Source of the DNA: Ruegeria_C sp040830705
GTDB lineage: Bacteria > Pseudomonadota > Alphaproteobacteria > Rhodobacterales > Rhodobacteraceae
Reading direction: 5' to 3'
Length of the DNA stretch: 64,000 bases
NCBI GenBank assembly: GCA_040830705.1
Contig: JBFOME010000008.1
Span: forward strand, 186,001-250,000
Shown here: positions 25,470-33,383 of the stretch, in pieces
Layout: every line of letters begins with the position of its first letter
Position numbering within the stretch: position 1 is the first letter of the stretch
Position numbers and translations under genes: made by a program
Notes under the pieces: generated by a model
Told to the model about the DNA's origin: nothing
Databases searched by the model: none
The model's input: only the letters and a program-made list of their open reading frames with translations

Positions 25470-25476
25470 CAAAACG

Positions 25477-25505
25477 GAACCGGGGCGCGCTGTGTGCCCC
25501 GGTTC
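25477..25505 (+). terminator. Hairpin terminator after the AGCS symporter
   Basis: A 9-bp perfect stem (GAACCGGGG with CCCCGGTTC, 11-base loop) follows the symporter gene. No T run is present, so termination efficiency is uncertain; it may serve both this gene and the convergent dnaE2. Confidence 0.6.
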
Positions 25506-25529
25506 ACCCCTGTCTCTCTCCGATATATC

Positions 25530-28500
25530 TCAGTGAAAATCCCGGCTGGGGAACAGCCGTTTGGCCTGTTCGCGCGGGTGCATAGCGCGGGGTGGTTGGC
25601 GTTGTGGGCGCGGGGCGTCGTCGGCTTGCGGCTGGGTGATGCCGATGGCCTCGTCCATCGGATGACCCAATTCAGTCAGCCGGTGGGACATGTCCTGGAT
25701 ATCCTGCGCGATCAGATGCACCACGATGCCTTCGCGCTGTAGGTAACCGGTGACGCGCAGCAGTCGCCCGCCCATCACGACGCGCCGAAAGCGGTCATAG
25801 ATCTTGGGCCAGACCACCACATTGCTGACCCCGGTCTCATCCTCCAGCGTCAGAAAAATCACGCCCGAGGCAGTGCCGGGGCGCTGGCGGGTGATGACCA
25901 GACCGCAGACATGGGTGCGGCTGAGCGGCGCGGTGGCCAGTTGGTCATGCGGTGTCAGACCGGGCATTGAGGGGCGCAGCAGCTCCATCGGATGGGCGCG
26001 CAAGGTGAGCCGCATCGAGACGTAATCCTCCACCACTTCCTCACCCAGATGCATGACCGGCAGATCGACCTGCGGTTCGCGGATGCTTTCCCCGTCGATC
26101 GGGTCGTTGAACAGCGGCAGCGGTTGTTGCCCCCTGATCGCCTTGACCTGCCAGAGCGCGTCGCGGCGGGTCAGCCCCATATCGGTAAAGGCATCCGCCT
26201 CGGCCAGCCGTTCCAGCACCGCCGGTCTGATGCCTGCACGCAGCCACAGCGCCTCGGGGTCGCGATAGCCATTGCCGCGTGAGGCGACGATCCACTCTGC
26301 ATCCTCTTCCTTGAAGCCCTTGATCTGGCGGAACCCCAGCCTCAGCGCCAGCGCGCCATCGGCGCGGCGTTCCAGCGTGTTATCCCAGGTCGAAGCATTG
26401 ACGCAGATGGGCCGCACCTCGACGCTATGCTCTCGCGCGTCACGTACGATCTGTGCCGGGGCATAAAACCCCATCGGTTGCGAATTGAGCAGTGCGCAGG
26501 CAAACACCGCCGGGTGGTGGCATTTCAGCCAGGCCGAGACATAGACCAGCATGGCGAAAGCGGCAGCATGGCTTTCGGGAAAGCCGTAATCGGCAAAGCC
26601 TTCGATCTGGCTGAAACAGCGCTCGGCGAACTCCGCGTCATAACCGTTGCCCAACATCCCTTCGATAAAACGATCCCGAAACGCGCCGATCGTGCCCATG
26701 CGCCGGAAGGAGGCGAGCGAGCGGCGCAGGCGGTCGGCCTCTTCCGGGGTGAAACCGGCGGCGACAACGGCGATCTGCATGGCGTGTTCCTGAAACAGGG
26801 GCACGCCCAGCGTCTTTTCCATGACCTTGTCCAGTTCGGGGTTCATCGGCTCGGGTTTTTCCAGCCCCTGCCGCCGCCTGATGTAGGGTTGCACCATGCC
26901 ACCTTGAATGGGGCCGGGGCGCACGATGGCAACCTCGATCACCAGATCGTAGAATTCACGGGGGCGCATCCGGGGGAGGAAGTTCATCTGCGCCCGGCTT
27001 TCCACCTGAAACACCCCGACCGCATCCGCCTTGCACAGCATGTCATAGGTGGCGGTGTCGCCTTGCTTGATGGTGTCGATGGTCAGGTTTTCCCGCTCAT
27101 GCGCGCGCATCAGGTCGAACGCTTTGCGGATACAGCTGAGCATGCCCAACCCCAGCACATCGACCTTGAGGATGTTTAGCGCGTCGATGTCGTCCTTGTC
27201 CCATTCGATGACCGTGCGGTCCTCCATCGCCGCGTTTTCGATGGGGCACAGCTCGTCCAGCCGTCCCTTGGTGATCACGAACCCGCCCACATGCTGGCTC
27301 AGATGGCGGGGGAAGCCGATGACCTCGCCGATCAGGCGGACGGTCTGCGCAAGCCGTCGATCATCCGGGTCAAGGCCCAGTTCCCTGATCCGTTCCGGCT
27401 CGGCCCCGCCATTGGACATGCCCCAGATCTGGCCCGACAGGCTGGCGGTCACGTCCTGAGATAGGCCCATCACCTTGCCCACCTCGCGGATCGCGGCGCG
27501 CGAGCGGAAATGGATCACTGTAGCGCAGAGCCCGGCGCGGTGACGGCCGTATTTGTCGTAAATCCACTGGATCACCTCTTCGCGGCGTTCATGTTCGAAA
27601 TCCACGTCGATATCCGGCGGCTCGCCACGGTGTTTGGAGACGAAGCGTTCGAACACCATGGCGATCAGGTCGGGGTTCACATCGGTGATGCCCAGCAGAT
27701 AGCACAGGACGGAATTCGCCGCTGATCCGCGCCCTTGGCAGAGAATGCCGATGGAGCGGGCATATTGCACGATGTCATGGACGGTCAGGAAATAGGCCGG
27801 ATAGCCAAGCTCACCGACAAGCTGCAACTCCTTTTTCATCAACTTCTGTACCCGTTCGGGGGCGCCGTTTGGATACCGGCGGTGCAGCCCTTCGTGTGTC
27901 AACCGCTCCAGCCGGGCTTGTGGGGTTTCGCCATCGGATATCTCGTCGGGGTATTCATAGCTCAGCTCGCTCAGGTCAAAGCTGCATTTTGCGGCAATCT
28001 CCAGCGTGCGACGCAGGGCGGCGGGGTGGTGGCGGAAGAGGCGGGCCATATCAGTGGCCCCTTTCAGGCGGCGCTCGGCATTGGGCAGGGCGCGGGTGCC
28101 GATCTGATCGATGGTGAGATGCTCGCGCATGCAGGTCAGCACATCGGCCAACTGCCTGCGGGCGCCGCGATGCATCAGTACATCGCCCACCGCCACCATC
28201 GGGGTCGCGCAGCGTTGCGCCAGCGTAGCGCAGGCATCGAAATGCGCTTGATCCGAGCCGTCATAGCGCGGTGCCGCGCCCAGAAAGACATGGCCGGGAA
28301 AGCGGCGCTGCACTTGCCGGATCGCGCCTATATTGGGTTTCAGCGGGCCTTGCGGCAGGGCGATCAGGATCATGCCCTGACCGGCCCCCAGCAGGTCGCG
28401 CAGGTCGAGGTGACATTCGCCTTTCTCGGCGCGGCGTTTGCCCAGCGTCAGCAACCGGGTCAGCCGCTGATAGGCGGCGCGGTCGCGGGGCAGGGCGAGC

Positions 28501-28874
28501 CAATGGGTGGGGCTGTCGCGCAGCACCAGACGGCAGCCCGTAATCAGCTTGGGTAGATGCGCTGTTTCAGGTCGGGGAATGTCGCTCGGGTTGCCGATTT
28601 CCTGTCGTGAGCAGCTATCAGTGTGGTGCTGCGAATGTATCCGGATCTTCTCATCGATCCCACGCTTCAGCTCTTTCAATGCCCTGAAGGCCCGCACCAC
28701 ACCGGCCAGTGAATTGCGGTCGGTGATGGCGATGGCCGACAGGCCCAGTTCGGCGGCGCGGGTCACCATCTCTTCGGGGTGCGAGGCCCCGGTGAGGAAG
28801 GTGAAATTGCTGGTCACGCACAGCTCGGCATAGGCCGGTTCGGGGGGCAGGATCTGAGGCTCGGACGTGGTCAT
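25530..28874 (-). CDS. dnaE2: Error-prone DNA polymerase III alpha subunit DnaE2
   Basis: The 1114-residue polymerase belongs to the ImuC/DnaE2 branch. It has the PHP domain at the start (AELCVTSNFTFLTGASHPEE, AITDRNSLAGVVRA), the polymerase core with catalytic aspartates in PPDIDVDFEHERREEV and VLGLGMLSC, and an OB-fold near the end (GLVITRQRPGTASGVIFLTL). It lacks the C-terminal clamp-binding and tau-binding extension of replicative DnaE. With ImuB and ImuA it forms the SOS mutasome that copies past DNA damage and causes induced mutation. It overlaps imuB by 4 bases as last gene of the cassette. Confidence 0.96.
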   Translation of the reverse strand: MTTSEPQILPPEPAYAELCVTSNFTFLTGASHPEEMVTRAAELGLSAIAITDRNSLAGVVRAFRALKELKRGIDEKIRIHSQHHTDSCSRQEIGNPSDIPRPETAHLPKLITGCRLVLRDSPTHWLALPRDRAAYQRLTRLLTLGKRRAEKGECHLDLRDLLGAGQGMILIALPQGPLKPNIGAIRQVQRRFPGHVFLGAAPRYDGSDQAHFDACATLAQRCATPMVAVGDVLMHRGARRQLADVLTCMREHLTIDQIGTRALPNAERRLKGATDMARLFRHHPAALRRTLEIAAKCSFDLSELSYEYPDEISDGETPQARLERLTHEGLHRRYPNGAPERVQKLMKKELQLVGELGYPAYFLTVHDIVQYARSIGILCQGRGSAANSVLCYLLGITDVNPDLIAMVFERFVSKHRGEPPDIDVDFEHERREEVIQWIYDKYGRHRAGLCATVIHFRSRAAIREVGKVMGLSQDVTASLSGQIWGMSNGGAEPERIRELGLDPDDRRLAQTVRLIGEVIGFPRHLSQHVGGFVITKGRLDELCPIENAAMEDRTVIEWDKDDIDALNILKVDVLGLGMLSCIRKAFDLMRAHERENLTIDTIKQGDTATYDMLCKADAVGVFQVESRAQMNFLPRMRPREFYDLVIEVAIVRPGPIQGGMVQPYIRRRQGLEKPEPMNPELDKVMEKTLGVPLFQEHAMQIAVVAAGFTPEEADRLRRSLASFRRMGTIGAFRDRFIEGMLGNGYDAEFAERCFSQIEGFADYGFPESHAAAFAMLVYVSAWLKCHHPAVFACALLNSQPMGFYAPAQIVRDAREHSVEVRPICVNASTWDNTLERRADGALALRLGFRQIKGFKEEDAEWIVASRGNGYRDPEALWLRAGIRPAVLERLAEADAFTDMGLTRRDALWQVKAIRGQQPLPLFNDPIDGESIREPQVDLPVMHLGEEVVEDYVSMRLTLRAHPMELLRPSMPGLTPHDQLATAPLSRTHVCGLVITRQRPGTASGVIFLTLEDETGVSNVVVWPKIYDRFRRVVMGGRLLRVTGYLQREGIVVHLIAQDIQDMSHRLTELGHPMDEAIGITQPQADDAPRPQRQPPRAMHPREQAKRLFPSRDFH

Positions 28875-30349
28875 GCGAACTCCCCCTGCACGAACCAGCC
28901 GGGATTTTGCGGCGTGTGGAACAGCCAGAGCCTGCGGCCCTGCCGGGTTTCCACCTGCCAGTAATCGCGCAGGCCCGACCGCCAGTTCTCATCGCTCAGC
29001 CACCATTCCGGCGCGATACGTTCCGGTCCGGTGGCGCGCCCGATGGTCAGCGACATGCGCCGCCAGCGGAAGTGACGTGGCGGATGCGGCCCGGTGCCCG
29101 CGATGGGTTCGGGTGGAAACAGGATAAGAGGGCGCGAGCGTGGCGTAGTCCACCCGCTTTCGGGCTGCGAATAGGCGGCGGGGGCGATCAGGAAACTGCG
29201 TTCGGGGATATGACTGTCGGCGGGCAGGAAACGCTGCACATTCTCCAGCCCGATCCGTGTGCCGATCCGGGTGATGAGGTCATCCAGCTTGTCCTGCCGT
29301 CCGGTCGAGACATGGCTGACCTGCTGCACCGGCAGTGGTTCGACCTGCGTGGCCTCAAGCCTGAGCTGATCGATGCCGAATCCTGCATCCACCTCATCCA
29401 CGCCGCGCTGGAACAAGGGCAGGATGCGGTGCGGGTCACGCAGGGGGCGGGCCAGCCGCAATTCCACCTGCTGGCTGTCCTGATCGACCCGGCGCAGTGT
29501 CAGGGTCAACACCCGAGCGCCGGCCTCCTGCGCTTTCAGCTTGGTGCAGAGCTGGCCCAGCAGGCGTGCAGTGCCCGCCATCACATCCGCCGTCAGGCCA
29601 ATGGGGTCCGGCAGGGTCATGCGGACGCCGTAATGGGGCGGATCGGCAAGCGGAGAAATGTCTTCGGGCTGGGCCCCCAGCGCCTGATCCAGCCGCATCA
29701 TCAGCGAGGGCCCGAACCGGCGTGCCAATGCGGCACGCGGCGCGCGGGAGAGGTCAGAGATGGTGCGAAGGCCGAGCCTTTGCAGGGCGACCGAGATGTC
29801 CTCCTCAATCCGCAGCGCCGCCACCGGGAGTTTGCCGATGGCCGCCAGCATATCACCCGCAGCGACCACACCGCCGCCATGACGGGCCAGCGCCCAGGCG
29901 GCCCCGCGGGTATCACCCATGCCGATCCGGACCGCGATTCCCGCCCGAGCGAAGCGCTGGCGGATATCGTCGAGCAGCGCCGCCTCGCCGCCCAACAGGT
30001 GGGTCGCGCCGGTGACATCCAGCACCAGCCCGTCGCGCCCCTCCAGCCCGACCCAGGGGCAGTAGCGCGTAGCCCAGCGGCGCAGGGCGATCAGAAACCG
30101 CTGATCGGCCTGCGGATGAGCGGGCTGGCTGATCAGATCGGGACAAAAAGCGCGGGCATCAGAATAGGACATGCCCCGGTTCAACCCCTGATCTTCGGCG
30201 GCTCGGTTCAGGCAATAGAGGCGGTTGGCATTGCCTTGGATCAGGGTCAGGGCAAACGGCCCCTCAGCCGGGCGCGCCCGCAGAACCCGGTCGCTGGCCA
30301 ACCTGGGGAACCACAGCGATACGACGCGCCGAGTGATCCCATCGAACAT
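28871..30349 (-). CDS. imuB: ImuB, Y-family polymerase-like mutasome protein
   Basis: The 492-residue protein has the Y-family fold (RRVVSLWFPRLASDRVLRAR, MSYSDARAFCPDLISQP, GLEGRDGLVLDVTGATHLLG, a helix-hairpin-helix around LQRLGLRTISDLSRAPRAAL). The catalytic acidic residues of DinB are not at their places, as expected for ImuB, which is an inactive hub joining ImuA, DnaE2 and the beta clamp. Its first 86 bases overlap the end of imuA in another frame, so a segment is coded twice. A LexA-type GAAC-N7-GAAC site lies 14 bases upstream of its start, inside imuA. Confidence 0.94.
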   Translation of the reverse strand: MFDGITRRVVSLWFPRLASDRVLRARPAEGPFALTLIQGNANRLYCLNRAAEDQGLNRGMSYSDARAFCPDLISQPAHPQADQRFLIALRRWATRYCPWVGLEGRDGLVLDVTGATHLLGGEAALLDDIRQRFARAGIAVRIGMGDTRGAAWALARHGGGVVAAGDMLAAIGKLPVAALRIEEDISVALQRLGLRTISDLSRAPRAALARRFGPSLMMRLDQALGAQPEDISPLADPPHYGVRMTLPDPIGLTADVMAGTARLLGQLCTKLKAQEAGARVLTLTLRRVDQDSQQVELRLARPLRDPHRILPLFQRGVDEVDAGFGIDQLRLEATQVEPLPVQQVSHVSTGRQDKLDDLITRIGTRIGLENVQRFLPADSHIPERSFLIAPAAYSQPESGWTTPRSRPLILFPPEPIAGTGPHPPRHFRWRRMSLTIGRATGPERIAPEWWLSDENWRSGLRDYWQVETRQGRRLWLFHTPQNPGWFVQGEFA

Positions 30350-30845
30350 CCCAAACCCCTAATGTTCCTGATTTGTTCTTAATAAGCTCCCAACGGTGAT
30401 GAGTCGAGTCTTGCGGATGAAATTGAGGGGCGCAGGACCAGCGCGTTTCAGCGGCGTTGCTGCCCATGCCGTCGGGGATCAGCGCCAGCGCAGTGGCCTT
30501 GCCGTCGCGTGCCGCCAGTTGCAGTCGCCGCCCGGCAGTCAGGTCGAGCGGTTTGCTCAACTCGATCACCACCAGCGGCACTGCGCCCGAACGCAGCGCC
30601 TCTTCGGCAACCGCGAGCGCATCGGTCTGGTCCTTGGTGGACGCAGTCAACAGACGGGCCGGATCGAGGATCTGCTGTATACCCGCCGGGTTAAGCTGCG
30701 TCCCCTGCCAGGCTTCGCGCACCCAAAGCACCGGCCCCTCCAGACGGGCGGCCAGCGCGAGGGCAAAAAACACCGCGCCAGCCCCGCAGGCCTCATGGGT
30801 GCGGTGCTTTTTGGGCGGGTAATAAGGGATCGAAGCGTCAGTCAT
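30264..30845 (-). CDS. imuA: ImuA, SulA/RecA-like mutasome protein
   Basis: I start at MTDASIPYYPPKK (ATG at 30843-30845), giving 193 residues; the frame is open 17 codons upstream. The pattern matches alphaproteobacterial ImuA: EACGAGAVFFALALAARLEG near the N-terminus in place of a Walker A, LTAGRRLQLAARDGKATALA in the middle, and the tail block RWELIKNKSGTLGVWDVRWD. ImuA recruits or regulates the error-prone mutasome with ImuB and DnaE2. The last 86 bases overlap imuB. No GTTC-N7-GTTC site is visible directly upstream of this gene. Confidence 0.88.
   Translation of the reverse strand: MTDASIPYYPPKKHRTHEACGAGAVFFALALAARLEGPVLWVREAWQGTQLNPAGIQQILDPARLLTASTKDQTDALAVAEEALRSGAVPLVVIELSKPLDLTAGRRLQLAARDGKATALALIPDGMGSNAAETRWSCAPQFHPQDSTHHRWELIKNKSGTLGVWDVRWDHSARRIAVVPQVGQRPGSAGAPG
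30364..30378 (-). promoter_or_regulatory. LexA-type box inside imuA, just upstream of imuB
   Basis: GTTC-CTGATTT-GTTC on the plus strand (GAAC-N7-GAAC on the coding strand) fits the alphaproteobacterial LexA consensus exactly. It lies 14 bases before the imuB start and within imuA codons for N-K-S-G-T. It may be a functional internal operator or a by-product of the protein sequence. Confidence 0.5.
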
Positions 30846-30907
30846 CGGCACAGAGTATAGGCAATCGAGGCAGAGATGCGAGAGCGTCTCTGCCACCGGG
30901 CCATAGG

Positions 30908-31150
30908 TCAGTGGGTGACCTTAGCTGCGACGCTTTCCAGCGCGATTTCCGGACTGCTCGCTTGCGCCCAGTCTTCGGCCTTCCATCCCTTGTCCCACAT
31001 GAACATGAAGGGGCGCTCGGACAGGATGCAGTAGGGGTTGTCGTCCAGCGTCAAACCCTTCAGGCGGGCCTCTTGCCCGGCCTTCACGATATCCAGCAGG
31101 TCATGCGTCCGCTTTTGTACTGCGTCCGCGACTTTGTTATTCCACGGCAT
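30908..31150 (-). CDS. Small protein resembling the Rmf/CrpP family
   Basis: The 80-residue protein ends 62 bases before imuA on the same strand. Its central segment, QEARLKGLTLDDNPY, then RPFMFMWDKGWKAEDW, resembles the Rmf/CrpP pattern of A-x-G-x(n)-NPY/CPY-x(n)-R-x(n)-W-x-x-GW. Rmf inactivates ribosomes in stationary phase by pairing them; CrpP was reported as a small resistance-linked protein. The resemblance rests on this short motif only, and the N-terminal 25 residues add a helix (VADAVQKRTHDLLDIVKAG). Placement upstream of imuA may mean co-expression in DNA-damage stress, or simple proximity. Confidence 0.55.
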   Translation of the reverse strand: MPWNNKVADAVQKRTHDLLDIVKAGQEARLKGLTLDDNPYCILSERPFMFMWDKGWKAEDWAQASSPEIALESVAAKVTH

Positions 31151-31681
31151 CTACTTGTCCTTTCACGGGTTGTATCACCTTCACGGGAGGCTGAGGTCAT
31201 CAGGTCGCGAACCCTCGCCCAACCTTGTCCCGTGAAGAACAAACCGCAGGTAAGGGGTGAAACATGCCCATCAAGACCCTGGCCGAATCGCGCTATCCTT
31301 TGGCCGGATTCCGGATAGGGCGACCGAAATCCGGCCTAGGCGCTGGCCTGCACAACCCGATAATGAACATGACTACGACGCCGTAGAGCGCATTGAACCG
31401 TAATTCGGCTGTGCCGGGTGAGCACAGATATTCTGCATGAAGACATAGGACCTGGTCACGTCCGATAAGCAGATTGACCCGTATTGGCCTGCTCATACGC
31501 ATAGTCACGGCAAGGAAACAGGTGCGCTTTGATCATCCCGGGTCGCAGGGTGTGTACGCCAACCTTCCTTTAAGCCGATGGACGCGACGCGAGGGGGGCA
31601 AGGCGATCCAGCGTCCCGGTGAAATGTAAGAAAGGTTGATTGAATCAAATCAGGGCTGAACCGATGACATTTGCGGTGCCT
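31151..31681. other. Gene-poor stretch with hairpins
   Basis: No convincing gene is visible. A strong inverted repeat, GGCCGGATT / AATCCGGCC, spans 31302-31336. A minus-strand frame of 71 codons (31293-31508, MTMRMSRPIRVNLL...) has one hydrophobic stretch but no ribosome binding site or family resemblance. Base composition is less GC-biased than the neighbouring genes. Confidence 0.6.
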
Positions 31682-31783
31682 TCATATAGCCGAGATCAAA
31701 GCGCTCGCGGCTCCTAAGAAACCGGAGATTGCGAGTGCACCCGCAAAAAGCACGCAGACAATTTCCAAAGCACTGAGTTTCAC
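31682..31783 (-). CDS. 33-residue predicted single-pass membrane protein, copy 1
   Basis: A GTG start (complement of 31781-31783) with GAGGA five bases upstream opens a 33-codon frame: (M)KLSALEIVCVLFAGALAI then a second half ending ASALISAI. Residues 6-32 would form one membrane helix with a cysteine at position 10. It is paralogous to the frame at 32169-32270: 24 of 33 residues agree, the length is identical, most nucleotide differences are silent or conservative, and both have a GAGG site. That pattern is what selection on a real protein produces. A preceding frame ends in TGA overlapping this GTG (GTGA), so coupling is possible. Function unknown. Confidence 0.65.
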   Translation of the reverse strand: MKLSALEIVCVLFAGALAISGFLGAASALISAI

Positions 31784-32168
31784 AACGATCCTCGCAGTGT
31801 GTCCAACAATGAGTGAATGGCTAACAGGGGCGCTAGGGCAGATGCAGTGAACATTTTCACATAAGTTGCGATCTTTTTTGGACGCGGCAGCTGTTCAGGG
31901 CACGAGGTCTCGAATTTTGAGAACAGATTGACACCGCTCCTTTGATGACATTCAAGACGGCGTAGGAGACGCGATGTCGCCATCGTCCGGTTGGTCAGAG
32001 GCAACTGCATGAAATGTGCTTGGTCACATCAACTAGCTATCCACGCGCAGCATGGGCGGCTCTTGTCACCTGCAGGTGATGGAGAAGATGTGAGAGTTGT
32101 TCCTTACCGTCGGGCAGCGTGATCCGAAGCGCCCCGGAGAGAATGCGATCAAATTGATGAGGTCAAAG
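31784..32168. other. Spacer between the two small membrane-protein ORFs
   Basis: No clear gene is seen. A minus-strand frame (31780-32010, 76 codons) ends in TGA overlapping the GTG of copy 1. Its last 24 codons, from an ATG at 31854, encode a hydrophobic peptide (MFTASALAPLLAIHSLLDTL...) that might be a leader. Ribosome binding sites for both possible starts are weak. Confidence 0.4.
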
Positions 32169-32270
32169 TTATAAGGCCGACAGAAGAACGCTCGCAGCAC
32201 CAAAAAATCCTGCCGCGGCCACCGCACCTGCAAAGATTACACAGACAACTTCCAAAGCACTGAGTTTCAT
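32169..32270 (-). CDS. 33-residue predicted single-pass membrane protein, copy 2
   Basis: An ATG start with GAGGG five bases upstream opens a 33-codon frame, MKLSALEVVCVIFAGAVAAA then a second half ending ASVLLSAL. Like copy 1, it has a polar six-to-seven residue start, a conserved cysteine at position 10, small residues (FAGA, GAAS) that favour helix packing, and a stop at the same place. The DNA of the two copies differs at many third codon positions while the protein pattern is kept. Such short membrane proteins often regulate a larger membrane partner or act as toxins, but no antitoxin RNA or partner gene is evident. Function unknown. Confidence 0.68.
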   Translation of the reverse strand: MKLSALEVVCVIFAGAVAAAGFFGAASVLLSAL

Positions 32271-32950
32271 AGGAGCCCTCACTGAGCGTTACAGGCGAGA
32301 TAGAACATCTAGTGCGGGATACAAAGAAGGGTCCTAATGACCTAGCGGAAACCTGCTTTGTGAGCGGCGTATCTTTGCCCATGCGGGCACCAGGAACAGG
32401 GGATTTGCGGCCCGCGGGCTCGATACAAAGTCGACCTGTTGCCATTCTGCATCAGTCATCCTGGGCGGACCCGCCGAGCTCCCTCATGCAGAGGCAGCAA
32501 CTCGGTACATGTTCGGCCGCTTTCCTCGCGGAATCACACTTCGCAAGGCCCTGACAGGCAGTGACATGTGGCGCGGCCGCGACCTATTTGCCGCACAACA
32601 CGTTCTTCCATTTCATCGAACGGATCGCACCATCAGCCCCTGAAATCGGCCACCCAGGCACTCGAACACTTGTCGAAGTCAGACCACCAGTTGGAGCGCG
32701 CAGGCCTTGACTATGCACTTTGTGAACGCGCACCGTTGCATTTTGAGCAATTCGCCCTCCAGCGCTTGCCCCAAAAGAAAACACTCGCAGCAAAATTGGG
32801 AAGCTTCATGCTCAGCAGAGGCAGCTAGCACGGCTCGGGAGGTGTCAGCGTTCGGCGGGTGCATTCTTGCATTGGTGTGCGGCGCGCGATCACTGTCTCT
32901 CTCGAAACACTAACAAAGCCGCGCAATACGAGGCGCTTGAAGGAGTTGAA
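32271..32950. other. Gene-poor stretch without recognised features
   Basis: No gene is supported here. A 41-codon minus-strand frame at 32334-32459 begins MTDAEWQQVDFVSSPR, which faintly recalls the start of IS5-type transposases, but nothing of the remaining transposase was found. Other frames (for example 32312-32554 plus) have no ribosome binding site or family pattern. The region may hold decayed sequence and the promoter of the LprI-like gene. Confidence 0.5.
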
Positions 32951-33376
32951 TTGAAGATCCTGAAAACAGTTCTGGTACTGTGTTTGTGGGCGCCGGTCGC
33001 ATTTGCGCAGGACGCGCAACAAGGTGAAATGGCAAAGGAATGTGAAGGCAGCGCCCTCGATGAAATTGCCGCCATCAAGTGTTATGATGCGGAATATGAG
33101 CTTTGGGACAAGTGGCTCAACATCGCCTATGACAAAGCCTTGGAACAGGCCCGCAAAAACGATGTCCGCATTGACCTTGCCGCAGGCAGCAGGACTGCGA
33201 CTGAGGCGATGACGAATATGCAAAGAGCATGGATCGATTACCGCGATGCGCTGTGTGAAGGAAAAAGCTCAGGCACACCGACTTCCAATGCACACGCCAT
33301 GGCGTGGTCACAATGCGCCCTTTACGAAACGGCCCGGCAAACAAAGGTTCTGAATGGTTTTGCTGAGGGGTTCTAG
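32951..33376 (+). CDS. Exported LprI/DUF1311-family protein
   Basis: I choose the TTG at 32951 because AGGAG stands five bases upstream and translation from it gives a clean signal peptide (MKILKTVLVLCLWAPVAFAQ); the frame is open 28 codons earlier without these signs. The 141-residue product has the lysozyme-inhibitor LprI-like pattern with four cysteines (KECEGSALDEIAAIKCYDAE, RAWIDYRDALCEG, WSQCALYETARQ) that would form two disulfides in the periplasm. Family members can inhibit lysozyme, but many have no tested function. It is convergent with the SYLF gene. Confidence 0.82.
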   Translation: MKILKTVLVLCLWAPVAFAQDAQQGEMAKECEGSALDEIAAIKCYDAEYELWDKWLNIAYDKALEQARKNDVRIDLAAGSRTATEAMTNMQRAWIDYRDALCEGKSSGTPTSNAHAMAWSQCALYETARQTKVLNGFAEGF

Positions 33377-33383
33377 CTGGCGA

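Noticed and set aside
24240..25472. 410-codon minus-strand frame opposite the AGCS symporter
   Set aside because: The translation is rich in D, R, H and Q, the usual shadow of a hydrophobic gene, and has no motif or ribosome binding site.
28907..30382. 491-codon plus-strand frame opposite imuB
   Set aside because: It mirrors a clear ImuB protein; no recognisable domain is present in the antisense translation.
31293..31508. 71-codon minus-strand frame with one hydrophobic stretch
   Set aside because: It spans a strong inverted repeat and lacks a ribosome binding site; I could not support it as a gene.
32334..32459. Possible IS5-type transposase remnant (MTDAEWQQVDF...)
   Set aside because: Only the first six residues resemble the family start; no further transposase motif, terminal repeats or target duplication were found.
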